Made by a program: the position numbers and the translations under genes. A DNA stretch of 48,245 bases from Bacillota bacterium (GTDB taxonomy: Bacteria; Bacillota; Clostridia; Lachnospirales; Bianqueaceae). Under the pieces are notes generated by a model. That model was not told the origin of the DNA, did no database searches, and was given only the letters and a program-made list of their open reading frames with translations. The first letter of the stretch is position 1. The number at the start of each line of letters is the position of its first letter. Shown here in pieces: positions 33,179 through 40,751 of this stretch. Where the stretch lies: the NCBI GenBank assembly GCA_017634575.1, contig JAGBND010000069.1, positions 1 to 48,245 of the forward strand, written 5' to 3'.

Positions 33179-34924
33179 CTATGCGACACCTCCGATGGAG
33201 GTTGACTGGATCCGGTGCATTCGGGCGTAGCTGCCGCCTTTCGCCAGCAGCTGCTCGTGGGTGCCGCTCTCCGTCACCACACCGTTTTCGATGACCAGGA
33301 TCTGATCCGCGTTCCGGATGGTGGACAGGCGGTGCGCAATGGCAATAATGGTACGGCTGCCGGCAATCCCCGCGATGGCTGTCTGGATCTGGCGTTCGGT
33401 TTCCACATCCACGGAAGCGGTCGCCTCATCCAGAATAATAATCGGCGAATGTCTGAGAATCGCACGAGCAATCGCTACCCGCTGCTTCTGGCCGCCGGAA
33501 AGCCTCAGCCCCCGTTCACCCACCTGGGTCTCATAGCCGTCGGGCATGGCCATGATATCGTCATGAATGTTGGCGGCTTTCGCGGCTTCCTGGATTTCCT
33601 CCATGGATGCATGGGCCGCGGCGTAGCCGATATTTTCAGCTATGGTGCCGTTAAACAGAAACGTATCCTGCAGCACGGGAGAAATGGTTTGTCTCAGGGA
33701 TTCGATGGTCACATCCTGAATATCCTTCCCGTCCACCAGGATTCGTCCGCTGTCCGGTTCGTAGAAACGGGAGATCAGCTGGGTCATGGTGGTCTTGCCC
33801 ACACCGGTGGGACCCACCAGCGCCAGCATCTTGCCAGGTCCGCAGTGGAAGGTGATATCCTTCAGCACCGGGCTCTCTTCCTGGTAGGCAAAGCTCACGT
33901 GATCGAAGGCGATGTCGCCCTTCACGTCCCGAAGAGGCTCCGCGTCCGGATGATCCTGAATGGCGATGGGCGCATCCAGAATGGCAATGACGCGCTCCGC
34001 CCCTGCCAGGGACTGCTGCATGTTTTCCAGCAAATTGGCAAGGCCGGTGACGGGCTGGTAAAAGAGGCTGAGATACAGCAGGAAAGCCACGATGACTTCC
34101 ACACTGAGGCCCTCCCGGTAGGCAAGCAGGCCGCCGAAGGCCACCACCAGGATGGTGCCCAGGGAGGAGATGAATTCCACCGCCGGATGGAACACGGCAC
34201 TGATCTTCAGCGCCTTCAGCATGGCTCTGACATGCTCGAAGTTCTTTTCATCCACCCGGCCGGTTTCATAGGCCTCCCGTCCGAAGGACTGGATTTCATG
34301 AATGCCGGATAGGTTGTCCTGCAGCTTGCCGTTCAGTTCGCCCATCTTTTTCTGGGAAATCCGGAAGAAGGGGCGGACTTTTTTTGAGAAAATCACGCCG
34401 GAAATCATAATCAGCGGGATGGGCGCGCAGGTAATCAGCGCCAGCTTCCAGTTGATGGTAAGCAAAATGGCCAGGGCACCCGCGAAGGTAACCAGGTTGG
34501 TGATGGTCTCGGGAATCATGTGGGCGTAAAGAAGCTCAAAGTCCCGGGTATCGTTCACCACCCGGCTCATCAAATCGCCGGTCTGCTTGTCGTGGAAATA
34601 GCCCAGATGCATGTGCTCCAGCTTGTCATAGGTTTTGGTGCGCAGATCCCCTACCAGGTACCAGGCAGCCTTGTGGGCCAGGTAGTTGCTCAGAAAGCGG
34701 AAAAGGATCCGCAGCAGATACAGGCCGATAAGAATGGCTGTCAGAACACCGATCTGGCTGAGGCCTTCCTTACCAACCCCCGAGCTGACGATTCCCGTCA
34801 TCCGGGACAGCACCCTCGGCGCGGCCAGGTTGACCACGGTGAGCAGCAAGGTGGACAAGATAGCGATAATATAAAGATTCTTATAGCGAATCGCCTCCCG
34901 GGACAGGCGCAGCAGCAGTTTCAT
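33179..34924 (-). CDS. ABC exporter half-transporter (membrane domain fused to ATPase)
   Basis: 581 residues. Membrane domain about 1-320 with six helices, then a nucleotide-binding domain: Walker A GPTGVGKTT (371-379), Q-loop VLQDTFLFNGTIAENI, signature RLSGGQKQRVAIARAIL, Walker B IIILDEATASVD and switch His in AIAHRLSTI. It works as a dimer in the cytoplasmic membrane; related proteins export drugs, lipids or peptides. The chosen ATG has GGAGG 8 nt upstream. An intrinsic terminator sits between its promoter and its start, so expression is probably set by antitermination. No second half-transporter gene lies next to it, implying a homodimer. Confidence 0.93.
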   Translation of the reverse strand: MKLLLRLSREAIRYKNLYIIAILSTLLLTVVNLAAPRVLSRMTGIVSSGVGKEGLSQIGVLTAILIGLYLLRILFRFLSNYLAHKAAWYLVGDLRTKTYDKLEHMHLGYFHDKQTGDLMSRVVNDTRDFELLYAHMIPETITNLVTFAGALAILLTINWKLALITCAPIPLIMISGVIFSKKVRPFFRISQKKMGELNGKLQDNLSGIHEIQSFGREAYETGRVDEKNFEHVRAMLKALKISAVFHPAVEFISSLGTILVVAFGGLLAYREGLSVEVIVAFLLYLSLFYQPVTGLANLLENMQQSLAGAERVIAILDAPIAIQDHPDAEPLRDVKGDIAFDHVSFAYQEESPVLKDITFHCGPGKMLALVGPTGVGKTTMTQLISRFYEPDSGRILVDGKDIQDVTIESLRQTISPVLQDTFLFNGTIAENIGYAAAHASMEEIQEAAKAANIHDDIMAMPDGYETQVGERGLRLSGGQKQRVAIARAILRHSPIIILDEATASVDVETERQIQTAIAGIAGSRTIIAIAHRLSTIRNADQILVIENGVVTESGTHEQLLAKGGSYARMHRIQSTSIGGVA

Positions 34925-34955
34925 AGTTGTTTCCTCCAGGTATATGATCGAATCA

Positions 34956-34985
34956 TCAAAAAAGGGATGCCGAAAAGCTCGGCAT
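34956..34985 (-). CDS. Candidate 9-codon leader peptide overlapping the attenuator
   Basis: ATG at 34985 opens MPSFSASLF and stops with TGA right after the T-run of the terminator. It begins inside the 5' arm of the terminator hairpin, so a ribosome on it would block hairpin formation. There is no good ribosome site, which lowers confidence. Drug-stalled leader peptides control several antibiotic-resistance ABC genes in Bacillota by this mechanism. Confidence 0.3.
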   Translation of the reverse strand: MPSFSASLF

Positions 34986-34988
34986 CCC
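34958..34988 (-). terminator. Attenuator-type terminator in the ABC exporter leader
   Basis: GGGATGCCGA (34964-34973) and TCGGCATCCC (34979-34988) form a 10-bp perfect stem, with T6 on the minus strand. It lies about 12-45 nt after the expected transcription start and before the ABC exporter ATG. Confidence 0.88.
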
Positions 34989-35005
34989 AACTGCTTGTTA
35001 ATCGA

Positions 35006-35034
35006 ATTATAGCTTGTCTTTGACTAATTGTCAA
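35006..35034 (-). promoter_or_regulatory. Consensus promoter of the ABC exporter
   Basis: On the minus strand: TTGACA (complement of 35029-35034), a 17-bp spacer and TATAAT (complement of 35006-35011), a full match to consensus. AGCTTGTC and GACAAGCT-like strings in the spacer region form a small dyad. Confidence 0.9.
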
Positions 35035-35070
35035 GCTGACAGCAGGACCTCCGGGGAGGCTCCCGCTTTC

Positions 35071-36102
35071 TCAGCCTCCGAAGCGGTTGAACCAGGCCCG
35101 CTCCTCGAAGGGCTTCTTCCTGGGTGGATGGATCGCCGCAGCTGCTTTTCCTACGGGGAGCATGCAGACCAGGTCGTATTCATCGGGCACGCCCAGCATC
35201 TGCGCCATCTGCCAGCCAATGCGATCGGCGTCGGTGATGTGGCCTTCGTACCAGCAGCTCTCGTAGCCCACGGCCTTGATGGCCAGCAGCATGTTTTCGA
35301 TGGCGGCGGAATAGTCCTGCACCGCAAAGCACCGGTCCCGGTAGGCGTTGATCCGCCGGGTGAGCACCAGGATCAGGGCCGGGGCCGTTTCGCCCACGGG
35401 CGGATCAATCACTGCTCGCAGCTTTTTGAGAATCTCCGGATCGTCCACCGCAATCAGGCTGGTTGTCTGCTTGTTGCAGCCGGAGGGCGCCGCCAATCCA
35501 GCCTCCATAATGGTCTGCAGATCCTCCCGGGGAACCGCGTCGGGCTGATAGATGCCGCGATAGCTGTGACGGTCATGGATCAGCTGCAGGAGCTTTTTTG
35601 CGCTGTCAGCATCTGCCTGAGGCTCCTCCTTTTTCTTCGTGAACTTTTCAAGACGGTAAAGCCGCTCCTCATCCAGGACGGCCTTGCCGTTTTTGTATTC
35701 ATAACCCATGGCCCGATAGAAGGGAAGCCCGGTGATGGAAGCCGGCACCTCGATGCGCGCAGCCCGCAGGGCAAACTCATCCTTCTCGAGGGTTTCCACC
35801 AGCTGCCGGCCGATGCCCCGGCCCTGGCACGCGGGATCCACGAAGACGCTGAACAGGCTGCTCTCATCCTCCTTGTCCCAATAGGGGCCGATGGCGCCGC
35901 AGCCCAGAATCCGGCCATCCTCCTCGGCCACATAGAAATGGGTCCAGGCAGCCCGCTCCGCCACATATTCCGGCGTGTGCCGCTGCACCAGCGCTTCGAT
36001 CATTGGTTTCGGATAATCTGTAGAATTGGATATTTCCAAGGTTTTTCTGATCAGCTCTGAAACGGTCTTAGCGTCCGCTTCGGTAATTCTTCTGATTTGC
36101 AT
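35071..36102 (-). CDS. GNAT acetyltransferase fused to a nitroreductase
   Basis: 343 residues, two domains. Residues 1-155 are a GNAT N-acetyltransferase, with the acetyl-CoA loop DPACQGRGIGRQLVETL and LPFYRAMGYEYKNG. A charged linker (KKKEEPQADAD, about 157-170) joins it to a nitroreductase-fold FMN domain, about 173-343: HDRHSYRGIYQPDAVP (FMN-phosphate site), EAGLAAPSGCNKQ, AAIENMLLAIKAVGYESCW and LVCMLPVGKA. No frameshift is visible and the linker is clean, so the fusion looks real. Substrates are unknown. GGGAGGG precedes the ATG at 36102. It follows the alpha/beta hydrolase gene by 47 bp on the same strand. Confidence 0.88.
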   Translation of the reverse strand: MQIRRITEADAKTVSELIRKTLEISNSTDYPKPMIEALVQRHTPEYVAERAAWTHFYVAEEDGRILGCGAIGPYWDKEDESSLFSVFVDPACQGRGIGRQLVETLEKDEFALRAARIEVPASITGLPFYRAMGYEYKNGKAVLDEERLYRLEKFTKKKEEPQADADSAKKLLQLIHDRHSYRGIYQPDAVPREDLQTIMEAGLAAPSGCNKQTTSLIAVDDPEILKKLRAVIDPPVGETAPALILVLTRRINAYRDRCFAVQDYSAAIENMLLAIKAVGYESCWYEGHITDADRIGWQMAQMLGVPDEYDLVCMLPVGKAAAAIHPPRKKPFEERAWFNRFGG

Positions 36103-36149
36103 TTTCCCTCCCAAAGCAGCAGCCGTTATCACGGATGCTGCTCGATTTT

Positions 36150-37088
36150 TCAGACCAGCACTTTTCTGCTGAAATCCCGAACCAGCCGGTCATACCGTTC
36201 CGGATCCAGCAGAAAACTAAGACCATGTCCTGCGCCGGGAAAGATCTCCAGCCGGATCTTCTCCGGATTCGCGGCGTAAAGCTCCCGGCTCATCTCACAG
36301 GGCACAAAATGATCCTCTTCCCCATGAATCAGCAGAACAGGGACTTTCAGATGGGGCGCCGCCTTAAGCGCCGAAGATTCCTTCAAATCAAAGCCGCCGA
36401 AAAGCCTGGCAGAGGCCATGGCCAAAAGCCCGCCCAGATCTCCGGGAATTTTCATGTCCCGGCATACTTTTTTGATGATTGCTTCCGGAGCCGTATAGGG
36501 GCAGTCGGCCACAATGCCCTTTACCTGTCCGGGAAGCTCCAGTTCCGATGCCATCAGCACGGTGGCTGCGCCCATAGAGATGCCTACAAGAATAATCTGT
36601 GTATCCGTTCCGAACCGATCCAGCGCATAATGAATCCAGTCCAGCACATCATAGCGTTCCCTGATGCCAAAGGTGATGGTATGCCCTTCGCTCTGAAGAT
36701 GGGCCCGCTCTTCGACCATCAAAACATTATGCCCTTCTCTTAGCATAATGTGGATTCCTCCGCTGAAATCCCTGGCCGGGGTTCCCCTGTATCCGTGAAA
36801 ACAAATATCCAAGGGCGCGCCTTCCTGCTGATGATAATACCTGCCCGAGAGCTTGAGGCCATCGTGGGAGGTGATGAACACCCGTTCAAAGGGAATGCTT
36901 CGGGCGTTTTCGATCATGCTGTGGATCTTCTCTGCCCGCTCGGACATCTGGGGCGTTTTGGCCACATGAAGGTCATCATTCTGCGTTTGGTTAGGTGAAT
37001 CGAAAGCAAATTTATATACGCCGTAGAGGATGCCGGTCAGCGCAAATGCGCTGCCGGCGGCGATTGCAAGCAGTTTTTTCATTATCAT
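36150..37088 (-). CDS. Alpha/beta hydrolase with an N-terminal membrane anchor
   Basis: 312 residues. An N-terminal hydrophobic segment (MKKLLAIAAGSAFALTGILY) is a signal anchor, so the catalytic domain is outside the membrane. Seen: FHGYRGTPARDFSGG (oxyanion region), the nucleophile elbow LVGISMGAATVL, the acid in HGEEDHFVP and the His in GAGHGLSF. This is a serine hydrolase of the type annotated as BAAT/FrsA-like or YkoN-like; an esterase or acyl hydrolase is likely. AGGA lies 7 nt before the ATG at 37088. A copy of the GGTGCATG repeat (37105-37125) sits in its leader. Confidence 0.85.
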   Translation of the reverse strand: MIMKKLLAIAAGSAFALTGILYGVYKFAFDSPNQTQNDDLHVAKTPQMSERAEKIHSMIENARSIPFERVFITSHDGLKLSGRYYHQQEGAPLDICFHGYRGTPARDFSGGIHIMLREGHNVLMVEERAHLQSEGHTITFGIRERYDVLDWIHYALDRFGTDTQIILVGISMGAATVLMASELELPGQVKGIVADCPYTAPEAIIKKVCRDMKIPGDLGGLLAMASARLFGGFDLKESSALKAAPHLKVPVLLIHGEEDHFVPCEMSRELYAANPEKIRLEIFPGAGHGLSFLLDPERYDRLVRDFSRKVLV

Positions 37089-37104
37089 ATATATCCTATC
37101 TTTG

Positions 37105-37125
37105 TGGTGCATGCCGAGTTTTGCC
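37105..37125. repeat. Partial copy of the GGTGCATG/GAGTTTTGCC palindromic element
   Basis: These 21 bases are identical to one arm of the tandem palindromic repeat at 47397-47575, 10.3 kb away. Both copies lie just upstream of a minus-strand gene. After this arm the similarity ends and a surface-protein remnant begins. Confidence 0.8.
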
Positions 37126-37308
37126 GTCGGCGTCTTTGCCTACGAAAACGGCGCCATCACCAGCGAGGGAACGGTGGATCTGGTGCTGGATTCCGATTCC
37201 GTCTGGACGCTCACCGGGGACAGCTGCATCAGCTCCTTCGACGGCGATCTGTCCTCTGTCAATCTGAATGGCTATACGCTTTATATCGATGGCGAAGCCA
37301 TCAGCTGA
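37126..37308 (+). pseudogene. C-terminal remnant of a large secreted repeat protein
   Basis: An open frame ending at 37308 encodes AYENGAITSEGTVDLVLDSD, then VWTLTGDSCISSF and VNLNGYTLYIDGEAIS. This is the characteristic last repeat of long secreted beta-helix proteins of Clostridia (strings of the type SSTWTLTGDSYISSL and NLNGYTLYVDG). There is no ribosome site, signal peptide or body, so it is a gene fragment. The rest of 37309-37350 holds nothing. Confidence 0.6.
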
Positions 37309-37350
37309 TGCGGTTTGTGCCGCAAACAGAGAAACCAGCCTCGATGTTCA

Positions 37351-38583
37351 TCAGTCCGTCGACTTCTCCTGCTCCTTCAGCAGCGTCTGGCCGGACTGGC
37401 CGTAGATCAGGACGTCTCCATTTTGGACGTAGTCCGGGCTCCCATAGGCGCTGAGCACATAAAGTCCGCAGGCCGGTTCCCAACGGTTGTAATTCTTATA
37501 CCACTCCCGCCAGTCCTGGGGCGCGCGTTCTTTCATGAGCACCTGGGACACATTGTCGGCCGCACTGAGGTCGCGGAGCAGCACGTGGCTTTGGAAATCC
37601 CCTGTCTCTTCCGCCGGGGCGGCGTGAACGATCAGGCGCTGGGGCTCGGACTGCTCCAGGAAGAAGTCGCCGTCGGCGCCGCCCTCGGAGGTGACTTTGC
37701 TGCCCCAGCTTTTGGCTCCATCCTCACCATATAAAACAATCCTCTCCGGGAAATGAAGGATAAAGGGCGCTTCGCTCTCTTCAAAGGCGTAGGTGGCCAG
37801 GCTTGTCTTTCCCTTCTCCAGCCTCAGGATCTGGGCAGCAAATACTGGCGCCCATCTAAGGTCGAGGTCTGCGGGGTGGATTGCCGGAAAGACATCCCCT
37901 GCCAGGCGGTAGATGCTGAAAACGGAGTCAGCGCCGGGATGGATGCTTTCGAAAGGATTGTTTTCAGCGGAAATCTTCAGGACGTCTCCCAGAAAGGGAA
38001 AGTCCATGGCCTCTCCCAGGAAGGCCATATCCAGGTAGATATTCATATCCTCTCTCTCCGCAGCCTCCCGGACAAAGGCCTCCATGTCCGGGATCCCGGC
38101 AGGAAGCATGTTTTCAAAAGGATAATCTCTGTATTCAGGATGTTCTGCCGAAAGGGTCAGCGGCAGCGCTGTTCGCAGGGAAATGGCCGCATTCTCCGCG
38201 GGAATACCCAGCTTTTCCGCCACATAGGCGGAAAAGGTCTGCTGAAAAGCTTCAAACTCGAAGGTAGTATAGAGCTCCTCCGTCCGGGTGTTCACCGCAA
38301 AAGTAAAGGTCTGGCCGCCGGAGGTCCAGGCACCTCTGACAAAATCCGTCAGATAATTGTTATGGTTGGTGATATTTGGCCGCACGGTCATCTCTTCAAT
38401 AGATGTGATTTTGGCACCGGGATCGGCCCCGGAAAGGTAGGCCTCTACCACCGCCAGGGCCCTGTCCTTCAACGCCTTCGCTTCGGAATCGGAATACTGC
38501 TTATTCTCGCAGCCGATCAGCGCGGCGGCAACTGCAAGAAGCATCAGGAAGAGAAGGCACTGTTTTATCAGCTTATATACCAT
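37351..38583 (-). CDS. Hypothetical lipoprotein, 410 residues
   Basis: I do not recognise a family. A signal peptide with lipobox LIGC (about Cys23) is followed by a Lys/Asp-rich linker and a region resembling small alpha/beta domains (KALKDRALAVVEAYLSG, then SGGQTFTFAVNTRTEELYTTFEFEAF). The remainder is soluble with many aromatic and acidic residues and no repeats. It should sit on the outer face of the membrane. The ATG at 38583 lies 5 nt after the stop of the small membrane-protein gene, with GGAGG about 15 nt upstream, so the two are coupled. Confidence 0.7.
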   Translation of the reverse strand: MVYKLIKQCLLFLMLLAVAAALIGCENKQYSDSEAKALKDRALAVVEAYLSGADPGAKITSIEEMTVRPNITNHNNYLTDFVRGAWTSGGQTFTFAVNTRTEELYTTFEFEAFQQTFSAYVAEKLGIPAENAAISLRTALPLTLSAEHPEYRDYPFENMLPAGIPDMEAFVREAAEREDMNIYLDMAFLGEAMDFPFLGDVLKISAENNPFESIHPGADSVFSIYRLAGDVFPAIHPADLDLRWAPVFAAQILRLEKGKTSLATYAFEESEAPFILHFPERIVLYGEDGAKSWGSKVTSEGGADGDFFLEQSEPQRLIVHAAPAEETGDFQSHVLLRDLSAADNVSQVLMKERAPQDWREWYKNYNRWEPACGLYVLSAYGSPDYVQNGDVLIYGQSGQTLLKEQEKSTD

Positions 38584-38588
38584 ATTCA

Positions 38589-38948
38589 CTATTTCCATTC
38601 CTCCGGCTTCTCCGATTTTCGGATATGCCACTGTCTGGGGGAATGATCGAAAACCTTTTCTGAAATGAACCACCCCAGCCACCAGGCGCTAAGCACCGAG
38701 GCCAGCAGGGAAATAAATCCGGAAGCAATATTATCAACCAGACGGCGGAGTCTGATCTCCTCATTTTCAAAGATGCTTCCGTAATTTCTGGTGAGGGTCT
38801 GGGGGTAATAGGTCAGGAAAAAGCATACCGCCGCTCCGATGGAAAGCAGAAATCCCAGATACTGGAACAGGCGCTTATTGTACCGGTAATACAGAAAATG
38901 GCACAGGATGGCGGCGAGCAGAAGGCCGAAGCCGATGTACAGAACCAT
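38589..38948 (-). CDS. Hypothetical three-helix membrane protein, 119 residues
   Basis: No recognised family. Hydrophobic segments at about 3-20, 30-47 and 72-95, with a charged loop NEEIRLRRLVDNIAS and a basic tail RKSEKPEEWK. AGAGGG lies 8 nt before the ATG. Translationally coupled to the downstream lipoprotein gene (5-nt gap). The two could form a membrane/surface pair of unknown function. Confidence 0.6.
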   Translation of the reverse strand: MVLYIGFGLLLAAILCHFLYYRYNKRLFQYLGFLLSIGAAVCFFLTYYPQTLTRNYGSIFENEEIRLRRLVDNIASGFISLLASVLSAWWLGWFISEKVFDHSPRQWHIRKSEKPEEWK

Positions 38949-39038
38949 AAGAAGACCCTCTCTTTGCTGTTATTTTTTTCAATATAGCAAAAGGGGGGGT
39001 CGGGTGTCAAGAAATGTATTTCAAGGAATATCTAACCG

Positions 39039-40751
39039 TTATTTTTTCTTAGCCTGCCTGGCTTCTTTTCTGGCCTTCTTTTCCTGATACTTCGCGTTCT
39101 CCGTTTCGAAGTCCAGGCCCTTCTTCTCACACCTCGCCTTCAGGTCGGCGATGCGGTTCTCCTCAAAACGCTTCTCTGCCTCCAGGGCATCGATGCGGGC
39201 CTGCTCCTCCGGATCGACCCAGACCTCGCCGCGGGCGAGGACGGCCTCCTTCTTCCGGCGGTACAGCTCCTCGTTGATGACGGGCATCTTCTTCTCCACA
39301 TCCACCATGGGCAGCAGAACGATGACCACCACCGCCAGGATAATATCCAGCAGATAGAAGGACATGGTCATAAAGGAGGTCACCTCAGCCGTGGGCAGCA
39401 CGCCCTGGGCGTCCACAAAGCCCAGCCGCAGAATGCCGGATTCGTAGCCGCCGGCGAAGGGGGCGTAGATCAGGGTCTGAATGGCCGTGATCACGGCCAC
39501 GCCCAGCATGCCCTCCAGCCGCATGTGGGATTTGTACTCCACGCTGTCAAAGGCGTAGCATGTCAGCGTGGCAAAAATATAGGCATTGGGCAGCATTCCC
39601 ACATTTCGAAGGAAGCCCGCCACCAGGGCCGGCACCATCTTGTCCGGGAAGAGCCATCCCAGCACGGAGCCTGCCAGCACCAACGCGTAGCCGCCGACAG
39701 TCAGGTTCTTGATGCCCACCTTCTTGGCCAGCGGGTAGATAATAAACGCGCCGATACCGGTCATGGATCCGGTGATCACCTGATAGATGGTGAACATCAG
39801 CGGATTGTCCACGCCGCCCAGCAGGAACTTGATGTAGAAATACTGGACATTGCCGCCCTTGTAGTTATCCACAATGCCGCCCACGGTGGTAATGATCATC
39901 ATAATGACGAAATACTTGTTGGAAAGAAGGGCCTTCAGCTGATCCTTTAAGGGGGCCTGGGCCTTCTCCTCCCCGGCCTCGATCTCCAGAGAAACATCCT
40001 CGCTGATCCGCTCACGGGTGTAGAAGTACTCTAAAAGCAGCAAGGGAATGGCCACCACAGACATACAGATCAGCAGGATGGGATAGCCGTTAATGTCCTT
40101 CTCCAACCACATGGGCAGGGCCACCATGTTCAGGAGCATGCCGATGATGATCCCGGAGATCAGGGTCCAGGACATCTTGCGGATGTACTGGATATGGGCC
40201 TTCTCCTTAGGATCCCGGGTGGTCAGAGAACAGATATTATCCCGGAACAGATAGAAGTAGCTGGAGCCAATGGTGTGGAAGCAGATCAGAAGGAAGAAGA
40301 AATAATACCAGTAGCTCTCTCCCAGGGTGTTGCCGGGGAACAGGAAAATCAGCGCCCCGATGATAATGGTGATAAATCCGAAGATCAGGTGCCAGGGTCT
40401 CATGCGTCCCTGCCGGCTTTTGGTATTCTGGATGAGCCAGCCGTTCAGCAGGCCCACGCCCATGCCCAGGATCTTGGTGACGGTCATCACCACCTCGTAG
40501 CGGCTGCCCATCTGGATGATCATGTCCACGTTGCCGGCGCCGTACATGGCGCCGGTCTGCTGGGTGAAGAATTTCTCCACCAGCGCAGCCACCGAGTTTA
40601 CCACAAAGATCAGGCCCAGGGGGCCGATCAGGTGTCCCAGCACCCATTCTTTGGTGGAAACGGTGTTGGTGGTCACCTTTGAGTCCATAAACGGTCTGTC
40701 GAACAGGCCCCCTGCCAGGAGCCCTTTGGATGCTTTCTTTGCGGACATCAT
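39039..40751 (-). CDS. GPH-family sugar:cation symporter (MFS superfamily)
   Basis: 570 residues with about twelve hydrophobic segments. Glycoside-pentoside-hexuronide family features include KEWVLGHLIGPLGLIFV at the first helix, the cytoplasmic loop NTKSRQGRMRPWHLIFG (family signature after helix 3-4), and SLTTRDPKEKAHIQYIRKM. The C-terminus is an unusually long charged helix (about 500-570), rich in Lys/Glu/Arg (EEQARIDALEAEKRFEEN), predicted to be a cytoplasmic coiled coil. The start overlaps the hydrolase stop by 4 bp (ATGA), so import and hydrolysis are coupled. Confidence 0.92.
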   Translation of the reverse strand: MMSAKKASKGLLAGGLFDRPFMDSKVTTNTVSTKEWVLGHLIGPLGLIFVVNSVAALVEKFFTQQTGAMYGAGNVDMIIQMGSRYEVVMTVTKILGMGVGLLNGWLIQNTKSRQGRMRPWHLIFGFITIIIGALIFLFPGNTLGESYWYYFFFLLICFHTIGSSYFYLFRDNICSLTTRDPKEKAHIQYIRKMSWTLISGIIIGMLLNMVALPMWLEKDINGYPILLICMSVVAIPLLLLEYFYTRERISEDVSLEIEAGEEKAQAPLKDQLKALLSNKYFVIMMIITTVGGIVDNYKGGNVQYFYIKFLLGGVDNPLMFTIYQVITGSMTGIGAFIIYPLAKKVGIKNLTVGGYALVLAGSVLGWLFPDKMVPALVAGFLRNVGMLPNAYIFATLTCYAFDSVEYKSHMRLEGMLGVAVITAIQTLIYAPFAGGYESGILRLGFVDAQGVLPTAEVTSFMTMSFYLLDIILAVVVIVLLPMVDVEKKMPVINEELYRRKKEAVLARGEVWVDPEEQARIDALEAEKRFEENRIADLKARCEKKGLDFETENAKYQEKKARKEARQAKKK

